A DNA stretch of 64,000 nt, from contig NZ_PPEI02000004.1 of NCBI RefSeq assembly GCF_002899895.1, positions 62,001 to 126,000 on the forward strand, in the 5' to 3' direction. The notes beneath the pieces were generated by a model. The model was given only the letters and a program-made list of their open reading frames with translations, made no database searches and was not told the origin of the DNA. Every line of letters begins with the position of its first letter. Within the stretch, counting starts at the first letter, position 1. The position numbers and the translations under genes were made by a program. The DNA comes from Chryseobacterium oncorhynchi. GTDB lineage: Bacteria > Bacteroidota > Bacteroidia > Flavobacteriales > Weeksellaceae. Shown here one piece after another: positions 1-7,463 of this stretch.

Positions 1-394
1 CGGATTTGATGTGAGTTCCCTGTGTTACCACTGAACCCGCTCCTACAATTGAATTTTCCTCAACCAGACAATCATCCATAACAATAGCTCCCATTCCAAT
101 CAATACATTATCATGAATAGTACATCCGTGAACAATTGCATTGTGTCCGATGGAAACATTATTCCCGATATTCAGAGGATGTTTCTGATAGGTACAGTGC
201 AGCATTGCATTATCCTGAACATTCACCTTGTTTCCCATTTTAATATAATGAACATCTCCACGGATCACAGCATTGTACCAAACGCTACAATCTTTTCCCA
301 TGGTAACATCTCCGATAATAGTAGCCGTTTCAGCTAAAAAAGTGTTCTCTCCGATCTGTGGGCTTTTCCCTAAAAGTTCTTTTATTAGTGCCAT
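1..394 (-). CDS. Gamma-carbonic anhydrase family protein (3' end outside window)
   Basis: The reverse strand from the ATG at 392-394 reads 131 codons to the window edge without a stop, so the C-terminus is missing. The protein is a left-handed beta-helix of hexapeptide repeats (repeated I/V-G-x-x-V/A units). It has the RGDV segment and the histidines in MLHC and IGHNAIVHG that bind metal in gamma-class carbonic anhydrases. Family members hydrate CO2 or bind other ligands; many bacterial YrdA/PaaY-like members have no proven activity. Start chosen because the protein begins with the usual MALI-like N-terminus. Substrate unknown. Confidence 0.85.
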   Translation of the reverse strand, partial: MALIKELLGKSPQIGENTFLAETATIIGDVTMGKDCSVWYNAVIRGDVHYIKMGNKVNVQDNAMLHCTYQKHPLNIGNNVSIGHNAIVHGCTIHDNVLIGMGAIVMDDCLVEENSIVGAGSVVTQGTHIKS

Positions 395-531
395 AGTTTT
401 AATTTGAAATTTGAAAATAAGCCTGTTTGAAAATTATGATTTACTATGTTTTAATTTTTAGTATCTAACTTCTAAATTAAAGCGATAGCAAAAATCTAAC
501 TCTCAATTTTCAGCTTCTGACTTCTAATGCG

Positions 532-539
532 TATTTTTG
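532..539 (+). promoter_or_regulatory. Promoter -7 box of the nifU-like gene
   Basis: TATTTTTG matches the Bacteroidota -7 consensus TAnnTTTG and lies 21 nt before the ATG at 561. No clear -33 TTG is seen at the usual distance. It also shows that a TTG codon at 537 is part of the promoter, not a start codon. Confidence 0.6.
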
Positions 540-560
540 TATCTCAAATTTAACGAAAAA

Positions 561-1439
561 ATGCGTACCGTACTTATAGAACCAACCGAAAACCCAAAAG
601 TGATGAAATTTGTTGCAGATTACAACTTGATTCCCGGGTCTTTAGAATTGGACAGAACTTCAGATGTTTCAGAAATTCCTTTGGCACAGGAGCTTTTCAA
701 TTATCCGTTTGTGGAAAGAATTTTCATTACGGCTAATTTTGTAGCAGTAGCTAAGCAGGATACCATAGAATGGGAACATGTAGCTGAAAGTCTGAAAAAT
801 GTAATTGAAGATGAGTTATTGGCTAATCCTAGACTTTATCTTCAGAAGAAAAAAGAAATGTATCAGATCTATTCAGAAATGACACCTAACCCAAATGTAA
901 TGAAATTTGTTTCCAGCAAATTGCTTATGGAGGGGTTTGTAGAGGTAAAATCAAGAGAAGCAGCAACCGAAGTTCCTTTGGCAGCAGCTATCTTCAATGA
1001 GTTTGACTTTGCAACAGAGGTTTTTATTTCAGATAACTTTGTGGCAGTTACGAAAAATCATTCTGTAGAATGGCATGAAGTAATGAGTACTGTTCGTGCT
1101 CTTATCTCTGATTATCTTCAAAATGGAGGTGAAATTTCTAATGTTGAACCTCAAAAACACGAAAATCCTGTTGAGAAAATCATCAACAGAGATTATACGG
1201 ATGATGAGCAGAAAATTTCTGATATCTTAAATGAATATGTGGCTCCTGCTGTGGAAAATGATGGTGGAAAAATTTCTTTAATGGAATATGATGAATCTAC
1301 CAAGACGGCAAGAATGCTTTTACAGGGAGCTTGCTCAGGATGTCCTAGTTCTACTGCTACTTTAAAGAATGGTATTGAGAATATCTTGAAACAATTTGTT
1401 CCGGATCTTGTAGAAAGAGTGGAAGCTGTAAACGGATAA
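561..1439 (+). CDS. NifU-like Fe-S cluster scaffold with duplicated Nfu N-domain
   Basis: A 292-residue protein with two tandem Nfu N-terminal domains (about residues 3-90 and 105-190; both carry a PNP/NPxVMKF motif, ENPKVMKF then NPNVMKF) and a C-terminal NifU domain. The NifU domain holds the CSGC cluster-binding pair, first Cys at residue 258 (codon 1332-1334). Nfu proteins carry and deliver [4Fe-4S] clusters to apo-enzymes in the cytoplasm. The gene begins a run with a flavin reductase (10 nt gap) and ferrochelatase. ATG 561 is chosen because the in-frame TTG upstream lies inside the -7 box. The duplicated N-domain is typical of Bacteroidota homologues. Confidence 0.9.
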   Translation: MRTVLIEPTENPKVMKFVADYNLIPGSLELDRTSDVSEIPLAQELFNYPFVERIFITANFVAVAKQDTIEWEHVAESLKNVIEDELLANPRLYLQKKKEMYQIYSEMTPNPNVMKFVSSKLLMEGFVEVKSREAATEVPLAAAIFNEFDFATEVFISDNFVAVTKNHSVEWHEVMSTVRALISDYLQNGGEISNVEPQKHENPVEKIINRDYTDDEQKISDILNEYVAPAVENDGGKISLMEYDESTKTARMLLQGACSGCPSSTATLKNGIENILKQFVPDLVERVEAVNG

Positions 1440-1449
1440 CATATACTTC

Positions 1450-1977
1450 ATGATCTCCCGAAAGAAAATTCTGATAATTGTTGGAAGTGCTACAAAAGAC
1501 TCCAGCAATCAGAAACTGATGGAACAGGTATTGGAAAAGAATCCCAATATTAATTTCCTGATGTGTGATGATCTATCTATTCTTCCTCATTTTGATACAT
1601 CCTTAACGGATGTTGATACCCCTGAGGAAGTTGTGAAAATCAGGGAGAGCATTAATCATTCGGCGGGAGTACTATTTTCTACTCCGGAATATATTTTCAG
1701 TATTCCGAGCAGACTAAAGAACTTACTGGAATGGTGTGTTTCCACCAATGTTTTCTCGGACAAACCTGTTGCTTTTATTACAGGTTCTGCTAGTGGTGAA
1801 AAAGGTCATGAAGAATTATTATTGCTTTTAAAGACTCTTGGAGCAAAAACTAATGATAAACATCAGCTTTTGATAAAGGGGATAAAAGGTAAGTTCAGTA
1901 ATGATGGCATGGTTGAAAGTAATACCTTTGCTAAAGTATCAAAATTAGTAACAGATTTCAACGATTCTGTTTCATAA
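1450..1977 (+). CDS. NADPH-dependent FMN reductase family protein
   Basis: A 175-residue flavodoxin-fold protein. The N-terminal strand (KKILIIVGS) leads into the phosphate loop GSATKDSSNQKL that binds FMN phosphate, and TPEY (near residue 78) is the conserved flavin-contact motif of the NADPH-dependent FMN reductase family. Members reduce flavins, quinones, azo dyes or metals with NAD(P)H; the substrate cannot be read from sequence. It is placed 10 nt after the Fe-S scaffold and 15 nt before hemH, so it is probably co-transcribed. A role in supplying reduced flavin for iron release is possible but is inference. Confidence 0.8.
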   Translation: MISRKKILIIVGSATKDSSNQKLMEQVLEKNPNINFLMCDDLSILPHFDTSLTDVDTPEEVVKIRESINHSAGVLFSTPEYIFSIPSRLKNLLEWCVSTNVFSDKPVAFITGSASGEKGHEELLLLLKTLGAKTNDKHQLLIKGIKGKFSNDGMVESNTFAKVSKLVTDFNDSVS

Positions 1978-1992
1978 TTAAAATTAAAAACA

Positions 1993-3027
1993 TTGAATAA
2001 AAAAGGAATTTTACTAGTCAATCTCGGATCTCCGAGATCTACTGAAGTAAACGATGTAAAAGAATATCTTGACGAATTTTTAATGGATGAAAGAGTAATC
2101 GATTACCGTTGGATTTTCCGTGCTCTTCTTGTTCAGGGTGTTATCCTGAAAACAAGACCTGCCAAGTCTGCTGAAGCTTATAAAACGGTATGGACAGATG
2201 AGGGTTCACCATTGATCTTTATTACTGAAAGGATTCAGAAAAAACTTCAGAAATTAGTAGATGTTCCTGTGGAAATCGGGATGAGATATGCAGAACCAAG
2301 TATTGAAACCGGAATTCAAAAACTGGTGGATCAGGGTATTTCTGAAATTGTTCTTTTTCCTTTGTATCCTCAATATGCAATGAGTACCACGGAAACTGTT
2401 ATTGAAAAAGCAGAGGAAGTGAGAAAGAAAAAATTCCCAAAGGTGAAGATTAATTATATTCAGCCTTTTTACAATAGGGATATTTATATTAATTGTCTTG
2501 CAGAAAGTATTAAGGAAAAGCTTCCTGAAAATTTTGATGCTCTACAGTTTTCTTACCATGGAGTTCCTGAAAGACATCTTTACAAAACAGATCCGTCTAA
2601 CACTTGTAAAATTGATGATGCCAATTGCATCAACAGTCAGGTAGATACTCACAATGCTTATTGCTACAGACACCAATGTTATAAAACCACTGAGGCTGTG
2701 ATTGCCAAAATGGGACTTCCAAAAGAAAAAACCATCGTTTCTTTCCAATCAAGATTAGGAAAAGATAAATGGATTGAACCTTACACGGATGAAACTCTGG
2801 AAACTATTCCTAAAAAAGGTGTGAAAAATCTAGCCATTGTTTGTCCTGCATTTGTTTCAGACTGTCTTGAAACCCTTGAGGAAATTTCTGTGGAAGGGAA
2901 AGAGCAGTTCATGCATGGAGGTGGAGAAACGTTCCAATATATTCCTTGTTTAAATGATGAAGACCGATGGATAGAAGTAGTAAAGACACTTTGTGAAGAA
3001 AAACTGAATGATTTTTATTTGGTATAA
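1993..3027 (+). CDS. hemH: Ferrochelatase with internal four-cysteine insert
   Basis: A 344-residue ferrochelatase that inserts Fe2+ into a porphyrin at the end of haem synthesis. It starts with the typical KKGILLVNLGSP; the catalytic His is H189 in QFSYHGVP, and E293 lies in DCLETLEEI. Between them is an insert with four cysteines (C205, C212, C224, C229), the pattern expected for an internally bound [2Fe-2S] cluster, a class described in some other bacteria. The only reasonable start is TTG at 1993, because the preceding gene's stop at 1975-1977 is in the same frame and no ATG lies between. Probably co-transcribed with the Fe-S scaffold gene upstream. Confidence 0.95.
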   Translation: MNKKGILLVNLGSPRSTEVNDVKEYLDEFLMDERVIDYRWIFRALLVQGVILKTRPAKSAEAYKTVWTDEGSPLIFITERIQKKLQKLVDVPVEIGMRYAEPSIETGIQKLVDQGISEIVLFPLYPQYAMSTTETVIEKAEEVRKKKFPKVKINYIQPFYNRDIYINCLAESIKEKLPENFDALQFSYHGVPERHLYKTDPSNTCKIDDANCINSQVDTHNAYCYRHQCYKTTEAVIAKMGLPKEKTIVSFQSRLGKDKWIEPYTDETLETIPKKGVKNLAIVCPAFVSDCLETLEEISVEGKEQFMHGGGETFQYIPCLNDEDRWIEVVKTLCEEKLNDFYLV

Positions 3028-3047
3028 TTCATTCACCCAAAATATAC

Positions 3048-3080
3048 AAAAAGGCCGCAGAATATTTCTACGGCCTTTTC
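3048..3080. terminator. Bidirectional terminator between hemH and the M4 protease gene
   Basis: Stem AAAGGCCG(c)AGAA / TTCT(a)CGGCCTTT with an AT loop lies between convergent stops at 3027 and 3099. A-tract on the left and T-tract on the right suit termination on both strands. Confidence 0.8.
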
Positions 3081-3098
3081 TTTGGAATATATTAAAGT

Positions 3099-5054
3099 TT
3101 ATTTTTTGATAAGATTTCCTGCAGTTTGTCCGTTCACTGTTACAACATAAACTCCTGGAAGCATATTGGTAGGAAGCTGTATATTAATTTTGTTTGCTCC
3201 ATCAGTAAGGATAACTCTTTCGGAGATCTCCTTTTTCCCTGTTAAGCTTACCAATTCTACAGTTCCTTTACCAGCTTTTCCATCAAATGCAACTGTAAAT
3301 CTGTCTGTTGCCGGATTTGGACTAATGGTATAACGTGATTCTTTTGCTGCTGTTGCTACTAATCCTGCCGGAGAGGTACCACCACCAACACCTACTGCAT
3401 TCCATGCATTGGTAACCTGTGTTACTTCATTACTACCTGCTCCGTATAAATCTGCAGCTGACTGAAGAGAATACGTTCTTGCATTAGCATAAGTAGATGA
3501 GGAAGTAAGATAAGTAGTTAAAGTTCTGTAAGCAATTGCTCCTGCTTTATCTAACCCGATTCCGGAAACATTATAAGCAAAACCTTTATCATTGGTTCCT
3601 GTTCCTCCTGTTACCAATAAGTAGTACCAAAAATTAAGCACTCCTGAATTGGTGTGAACTCCGCAATAATCATTAGATTGGCTAGGGCTGGCACATCCTG
3701 AAGTGGTAGTTGTTTTCCAGTAAGTTCCCATATAAGTATCCGGCTGGCTATAAGCATTAGGATTTGCCATATTTCTGATCACATAGCTGAAGTCCTCTCC
3801 CAATGTCCAGCTTGCCTGGCTTGGTCTAGCCCATTTTTCTATTGTATTTCCAAAAATATCCGAGAATCCTTCATTTAAAGCTCCAGGCTCTCTCTGATAA
3901 ACAAGATTTGCTGTTTTAGAAGTCATTCCGTGGGTAATTTCATGACCGCAAACATCCAGGGCAGTTAGGGGCTTACCTCCATTAGTAGAAGAACTTCCGT
4001 CACCGTAAGTCATTCTAGATCCATCCCAAAATGCATTAAAATAATTGGTTGAATAATGAACATATGATTTTATAGCAAAGTTATTGTTGTCAATACTTTT
4101 TCTACCAAATTTTGTATAGAAATAATCCAGCGTCATTTCTGCTCCCCAATGGGCATCGGTAGCATACTGATCTTTATTGGTATTCACATTATTCCATACA
4201 TTGTCAGTATCTGTAAAATCTACTGCAGAAGAATAATTGGTTCCTTTTTTCAAATTATAGGTCTCTACAGCTGTTCCTCCATTTCTACCGGTTTCTCTCA
4301 GCCTGTAACTTCCATTATAAGAATCAGCTACAATATTTCTGCTTCCACTGTATCCTGTAGTAGCCGTTCCCGGAGCATTTACATCGTGAATAATGGCATC
4401 TACTCCCAAGACTTTACCATTCTTTGCATCTACAAAAACATATTGTCTGCTTAATGGTTTTTCTGCATAAATATCAAATTTATAAGCGAGTTTAAGCTCT
4501 TTTAAGCTTTCATCTGTAGGCTCTGAATAATAGACAATCTCACCTTTAGGGGTAAAACTGGCCTTATCGTCACCAGATTCTTTTTTAATAAAATCTTCCT
4601 CTTCTTTATTTTGCCATTTGTATTTATCTGCTCCCACAAAGGAAAGTGCACTTTGTAATGCAGTACTTTCAGAAATATTGGATTTCTTCTCTATTCCCTG
4701 TGGAACATCAAGAATCCATTTTCCGGACTCTCCTACAATTTTACCGTCTTTGGTTTGTACAGCCATCATTCCGTATTCTACAGGAATTCCATTGACCGTT
4801 TGTTGAAATCTGTGGGTTTCAAAACCTAATCCATCTTTTTCTAATCCAATCTTACGGGATTCTCCGGAAGAAAGTCGCTGGGAAGCTTCATTGAATAAAA
4901 CCGGACTTCCTTGAAAAGTAGGTCCATCTTTTTCAAATCTCATAAACTCTGCATGCAGTCCGCTTTTACCAGGAACTACTTTTGATGGTGTGTTTTGTCC
5001 AAAAGCAAAAGAGCAAGCTGCAACACTTGCTGCTAGGATAAATTTTGTTTTCAT
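3099..5054 (-). CDS. Secreted M4 (thermolysin-like) metallopeptidase with T9SS tail
   Basis: A 651-residue zinc protease. In order: Sec signal peptide (1-19), fungalysin/thermolysin-type propeptide (about 30-220), M4 catalytic domain (about 225-555) and a type A T9SS sorting tail (about 573-651, starting SPNPATDRF and ending NLIKK). Zinc ligands are H371 and H375 in HEITH with catalytic E372, and third ligand E395 in NEGFSD; H467 in VHTNSGV matches the thermolysin transition-state histidine. It is expected to cross the inner membrane by Sec, be exported by T9SS and have its propeptide removed. All catalytic residues are present, so it is probably active. Confidence 0.95.
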   Translation of the reverse strand: MKTKFILAASVAACSFAFGQNTPSKVVPGKSGLHAEFMRFEKDGPTFQGSPVLFNEASQRLSSGESRKIGLEKDGLGFETHRFQQTVNGIPVEYGMMAVQTKDGKIVGESGKWILDVPQGIEKKSNISESTALQSALSFVGADKYKWQNKEEEDFIKKESGDDKASFTPKGEIVYYSEPTDESLKELKLAYKFDIYAEKPLSRQYVFVDAKNGKVLGVDAIIHDVNAPGTATTGYSGSRNIVADSYNGSYRLRETGRNGGTAVETYNLKKGTNYSSAVDFTDTDNVWNNVNTNKDQYATDAHWGAEMTLDYFYTKFGRKSIDNNNFAIKSYVHYSTNYFNAFWDGSRMTYGDGSSSTNGGKPLTALDVCGHEITHGMTSKTANLVYQREPGALNEGFSDIFGNTIEKWARPSQASWTLGEDFSYVIRNMANPNAYSQPDTYMGTYWKTTTTSGCASPSQSNDYCGVHTNSGVLNFWYYLLVTGGTGTNDKGFAYNVSGIGLDKAGAIAYRTLTTYLTSSSTYANARTYSLQSAADLYGAGSNEVTQVTNAWNAVGVGGGTSPAGLVATAAKESRYTISPNPATDRFTVAFDGKAGKGTVELVSLTGKKEISERVILTDGANKINIQLPTNMLPGVYVVTVNGQTAGNLIKK

Positions 5055-5386
5055 AATAATATTGGTTTGATGTGAAAACGAATTTATAAATTTTTCACAA
5101 CAAAATGATATATAATTTAATTAAAATTCAATAGAAAATATAAATCATTAAACATAACACAATGATGATTTTAAAAAGAAGAGAAATAATTAAACATAAT
5201 TTTATTATTATTTGAAATTTTCATTAATTAATTTAATAAAAATCATCTTTTTGTGAATTATTTTTTTTTCGTTATGCAAAACATTAAACTGGAAATAATT
5301 CTATCAGTCAACAATTATGTAAAAAAAAAGGCTATCTCAATGGAGACAGCCAAAAAATATTTTATACAGTTTAATTAAAAAAGGAA
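5055..5386. other. AT-rich intergenic region
   Basis: This gap between two reverse-strand genes holds the plug-gene terminator (5320-5352) and presumably the M4 protease promoter near 5055-5110, but no exact TAnnTTTG box is present on that strand. I see no small gene. Confidence 0.6.
5320..5352 (-). terminator. Terminator of the T9SS plug gene
   Basis: On the reverse strand, GGCTGTCTCC-att-GAGATAGCC forms a hairpin followed by nine T residues, 35 nt after the plug-gene stop. Confidence 0.85.
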
Positions 5387-6601
5387 TTATTTTCTAATTG
5401 GAGTTCTGAATTCCCCATATCCTATTAAACCATCATAGTTTCTTCCAAAAGGAGCGTAATATAGAAATGCCTGGTAAAGGTTATCTGTCTGCCAGAAATT
5501 ACCGTTTACTTCACCAAAATCCAATGGGCCATTACCTTGCTTCGTTGCTAAAATATAGTTATAAAAACCTTGCTTCAGGAAAATCTTAGCCACATATTGT
5601 TTACCTGCGGCATCGTACTGCATCTGATTTTCTTTGCTAGCCTGAAAATTATTAAATCCGCCAAGAACATAAATTTCTTTATCCACCGGTTCTGATTCCA
5701 GATAAAAATATACCCAAGAATAATCGGCTTCCCTTTCTGCATCTCTTTCTCTTCCCAGATCATTTCTTCTGTAATACCAAGCTCCGTTTACATCGGGCTG
5801 ATACTGATAGTTTAAAGGAAATGCCCACACCGGATGCAAATAGGTATAATTGCCATCATCCTTTACCTCTACTGCACGAACCATGTCTGCAGCGATAGTC
5901 ATGTTTTTATTATCAAAATAATAGAATTCATTGTCTCCCGGAAAGGTAAGGTTCATTTGCTGGAAAAGCATTTGATTTCCTAAAACAGTACTTGGTTTCT
6001 GATTAGAAATAACCATATTCGGGTTGTTATTCTGCATCACATTTAATGATATGGAATTCACATTGGAAGAAAGATCTCCTCCTTTTGGTGAAGCTTTTAC
6101 TTCTACCCTCTGGTTCAGATTGGGATTCTTTGCATCCGCAATCCTAGAAACATTTAATCCTACAGACGCAATGTCTTCTACCAAATAAAATCTTCTTTTG
6201 AAAAGAGGTTTATCTGCAGAATCCTTGTACACAATCAGCTCAAAATTCCCCGATACTTTTGGTTGTATCTTATCATTCGGGAACGTTAGTTTGTAATGAG
6301 TATAGGCCTGTAATGTATTGAAAGAGTATTGAAATTTATCCAGAAGCGCATTCATGGTTCCATTGGCGAACTCTGTGAAAAACAGGTTGTCATCATTCCA
6401 GTTTCTGTCGTAATGTTTAATGGTATATCTATAGATTTCGCTGCCATTGGTAAGGTCATCAAAGCTCAAAACCAATTGTTCACCGAACTTTATTACCGGA
6501 GTTTCATCATTCGTCTGAGGGTTGAACAACTGGATACTTTGGATATTTTGTCCGTAAACCAGCCCACCCAAGGAGAGTAAAAGTATTCGCAAAGTTTTCA
6601 T
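5387..6601 (-). CDS. Type IX secretion system plug protein (DUF5103 family)
   Basis: A 404-residue protein with an N-terminal signal peptide (to about residue 18, ending VYGQ). It looks like the family formerly called DUF5103, now named T9SS plug protein because the Flavobacterium johnsoniae member closes the periplasmic face of the SprA translocon when no substrate is passing. The N-terminal beta domain (about 20-130) and the WxYFYLxSE...YVLGGFNNW-like C-terminal part (about 290-400) fit. Its sits next to, but is not obviously co-transcribed with, a T9SS protease substrate. Family assignment is from recalled motifs, not a search. Confidence 0.8.
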   Translation of the reverse strand: MKTLRILLLSLGGLVYGQNIQSIQLFNPQTNDETPVIKFGEQLVLSFDDLTNGSEIYRYTIKHYDRNWNDDNLFFTEFANGTMNALLDKFQYSFNTLQAYTHYKLTFPNDKIQPKVSGNFELIVYKDSADKPLFKRRFYLVEDIASVGLNVSRIADAKNPNLNQRVEVKASPKGGDLSSNVNSISLNVMQNNNPNMVISNQKPSTVLGNQMLFQQMNLTFPGDNEFYYFDNKNMTIAADMVRAVEVKDDGNYTYLHPVWAFPLNYQYQPDVNGAWYYRRNDLGRERDAEREADYSWVYFYLESEPVDKEIYVLGGFNNFQASKENQMQYDAAGKQYVAKIFLKQGFYNYILATKQGNGPLDFGEVNGNFWQTDNLYQAFLYYAPFGRNYDGLIGYGEFRTPIRK

Positions 6602-6645
6602 TATGACGAAGATAACGAAAAATAGCCATTTTCTTAATAATATCG

Positions 6646-6653
6646 TATTTTTG
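6646..6653 (+). promoter_or_regulatory. Promoter -7 box of the MBL-fold hydrolase gene
   Basis: TATTTTTG, an exact TAnnTTTG match, 19 nt before the ATG at 6673 and in the gap between two divergent genes. Confidence 0.6.
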
Positions 6654-6672
6654 AATAAAAAATATTCAGATT

Positions 6673-7311
6673 ATGCTTCAGATTCAAGGTTTCGTATTCA
6701 ACTTTGCCAGCGAAAATACATATATCATTTACAACGAAAACAAGAATGCCTGGTTAATTGATCCGGGAAATATGAATGCTCAGGAAACTCAGGCCATTGA
6801 TAATTTTATCAAAGATCACGAGCTGAAAATTCAGAAAATTCTTTTAACCCATGCTCATATTGATCATGTTTTAGGGCTTCAGTGGGCATTTGACACTTTT
6901 AAAGTTCCTGTATCTATGCATCAGGAGGATCAGGAGGTTCTGGATATGCTTCAGGCTAGTGGAATGAGATTTGGCTTTTCTGTTGACCCTGTAAAAGTGG
7001 ATGTGGAATATGTAAAGGAGGAGGATGAGTTGGATCTGGATGGTGAAAAATTCAAGATTTATCATGTTCCGGGACATTCTCCTGGAAGTGTTGTTTATCA
7101 CAATGAAAATCAAAAATTTATGATTTCCGGTGATGTTCTTTTTGAGGGAAGTATCGGTAGAACAGACCTTTACAAAGGAAACTATGAACAATTGATTGAT
7201 GGAATAAAAACTAAACTTTTCGTTTTAGATTCTGACACACAGGTCTTCTCGGGTCATGGAAATCCTACTTCAATAGGTTTTGAAAAACAATATAATCCGT
7301 TTTTAAAATAG
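6673..7311 (+). CDS. MBL-fold metallo-hydrolase (glyoxalase II-like)
   Basis: A 212-residue metallo-beta-lactamase-fold enzyme. The first metal motif HAHIDH is at residues 60-65; the further ligands are the His in HVPGHSPGS, the Asp in SGDVLF and the His in SGHGNP. The layout and the short length match the YcbL/glyoxalase-II-like branch, which hydrolyses thioesters such as S-lactoylglutathione or related compounds. No signal peptide, so cytoplasmic. Single-gene transcription unit: own -7 box upstream and a terminator at 7412-7442. Exact substrate unknown. Confidence 0.85.
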   Translation: MLQIQGFVFNFASENTYIIYNENKNAWLIDPGNMNAQETQAIDNFIKDHELKIQKILLTHAHIDHVLGLQWAFDTFKVPVSMHQEDQEVLDMLQASGMRFGFSVDPVKVDVEYVKEEDELDLDGEKFKIYHVPGHSPGSVVYHNENQKFMISGDVLFEGSIGRTDLYKGNYEQLIDGIKTKLFVLDSDTQVFSGHGNPTSIGFEKQYNPFLK

Positions 7312-7411
7312 CAAACAAAATTTAAAGGTTAGGAGAATATAATGTTTTCCTTTCGTTGATTTTACAGATAAAGCAGATTTCATTTTTTTGAGATATGCAA
7401 ACAACAAATAG

Positions 7412-7442
7412 AAACCGTCAGGATGTGTTTTCCTGACGGTTT
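7412..7442. terminator. Bidirectional terminator, MBL hydrolase / TonB receptor
   Basis: Perfect 12-bp stem AAACCGTCAGGA / TCCTGACGGTTT with a 7-nt loop between convergent stops at 7311 and 7464. Confidence 0.85.
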
Positions 7443-7463
7443 CGTGTTATAAAGAAATAGAGT

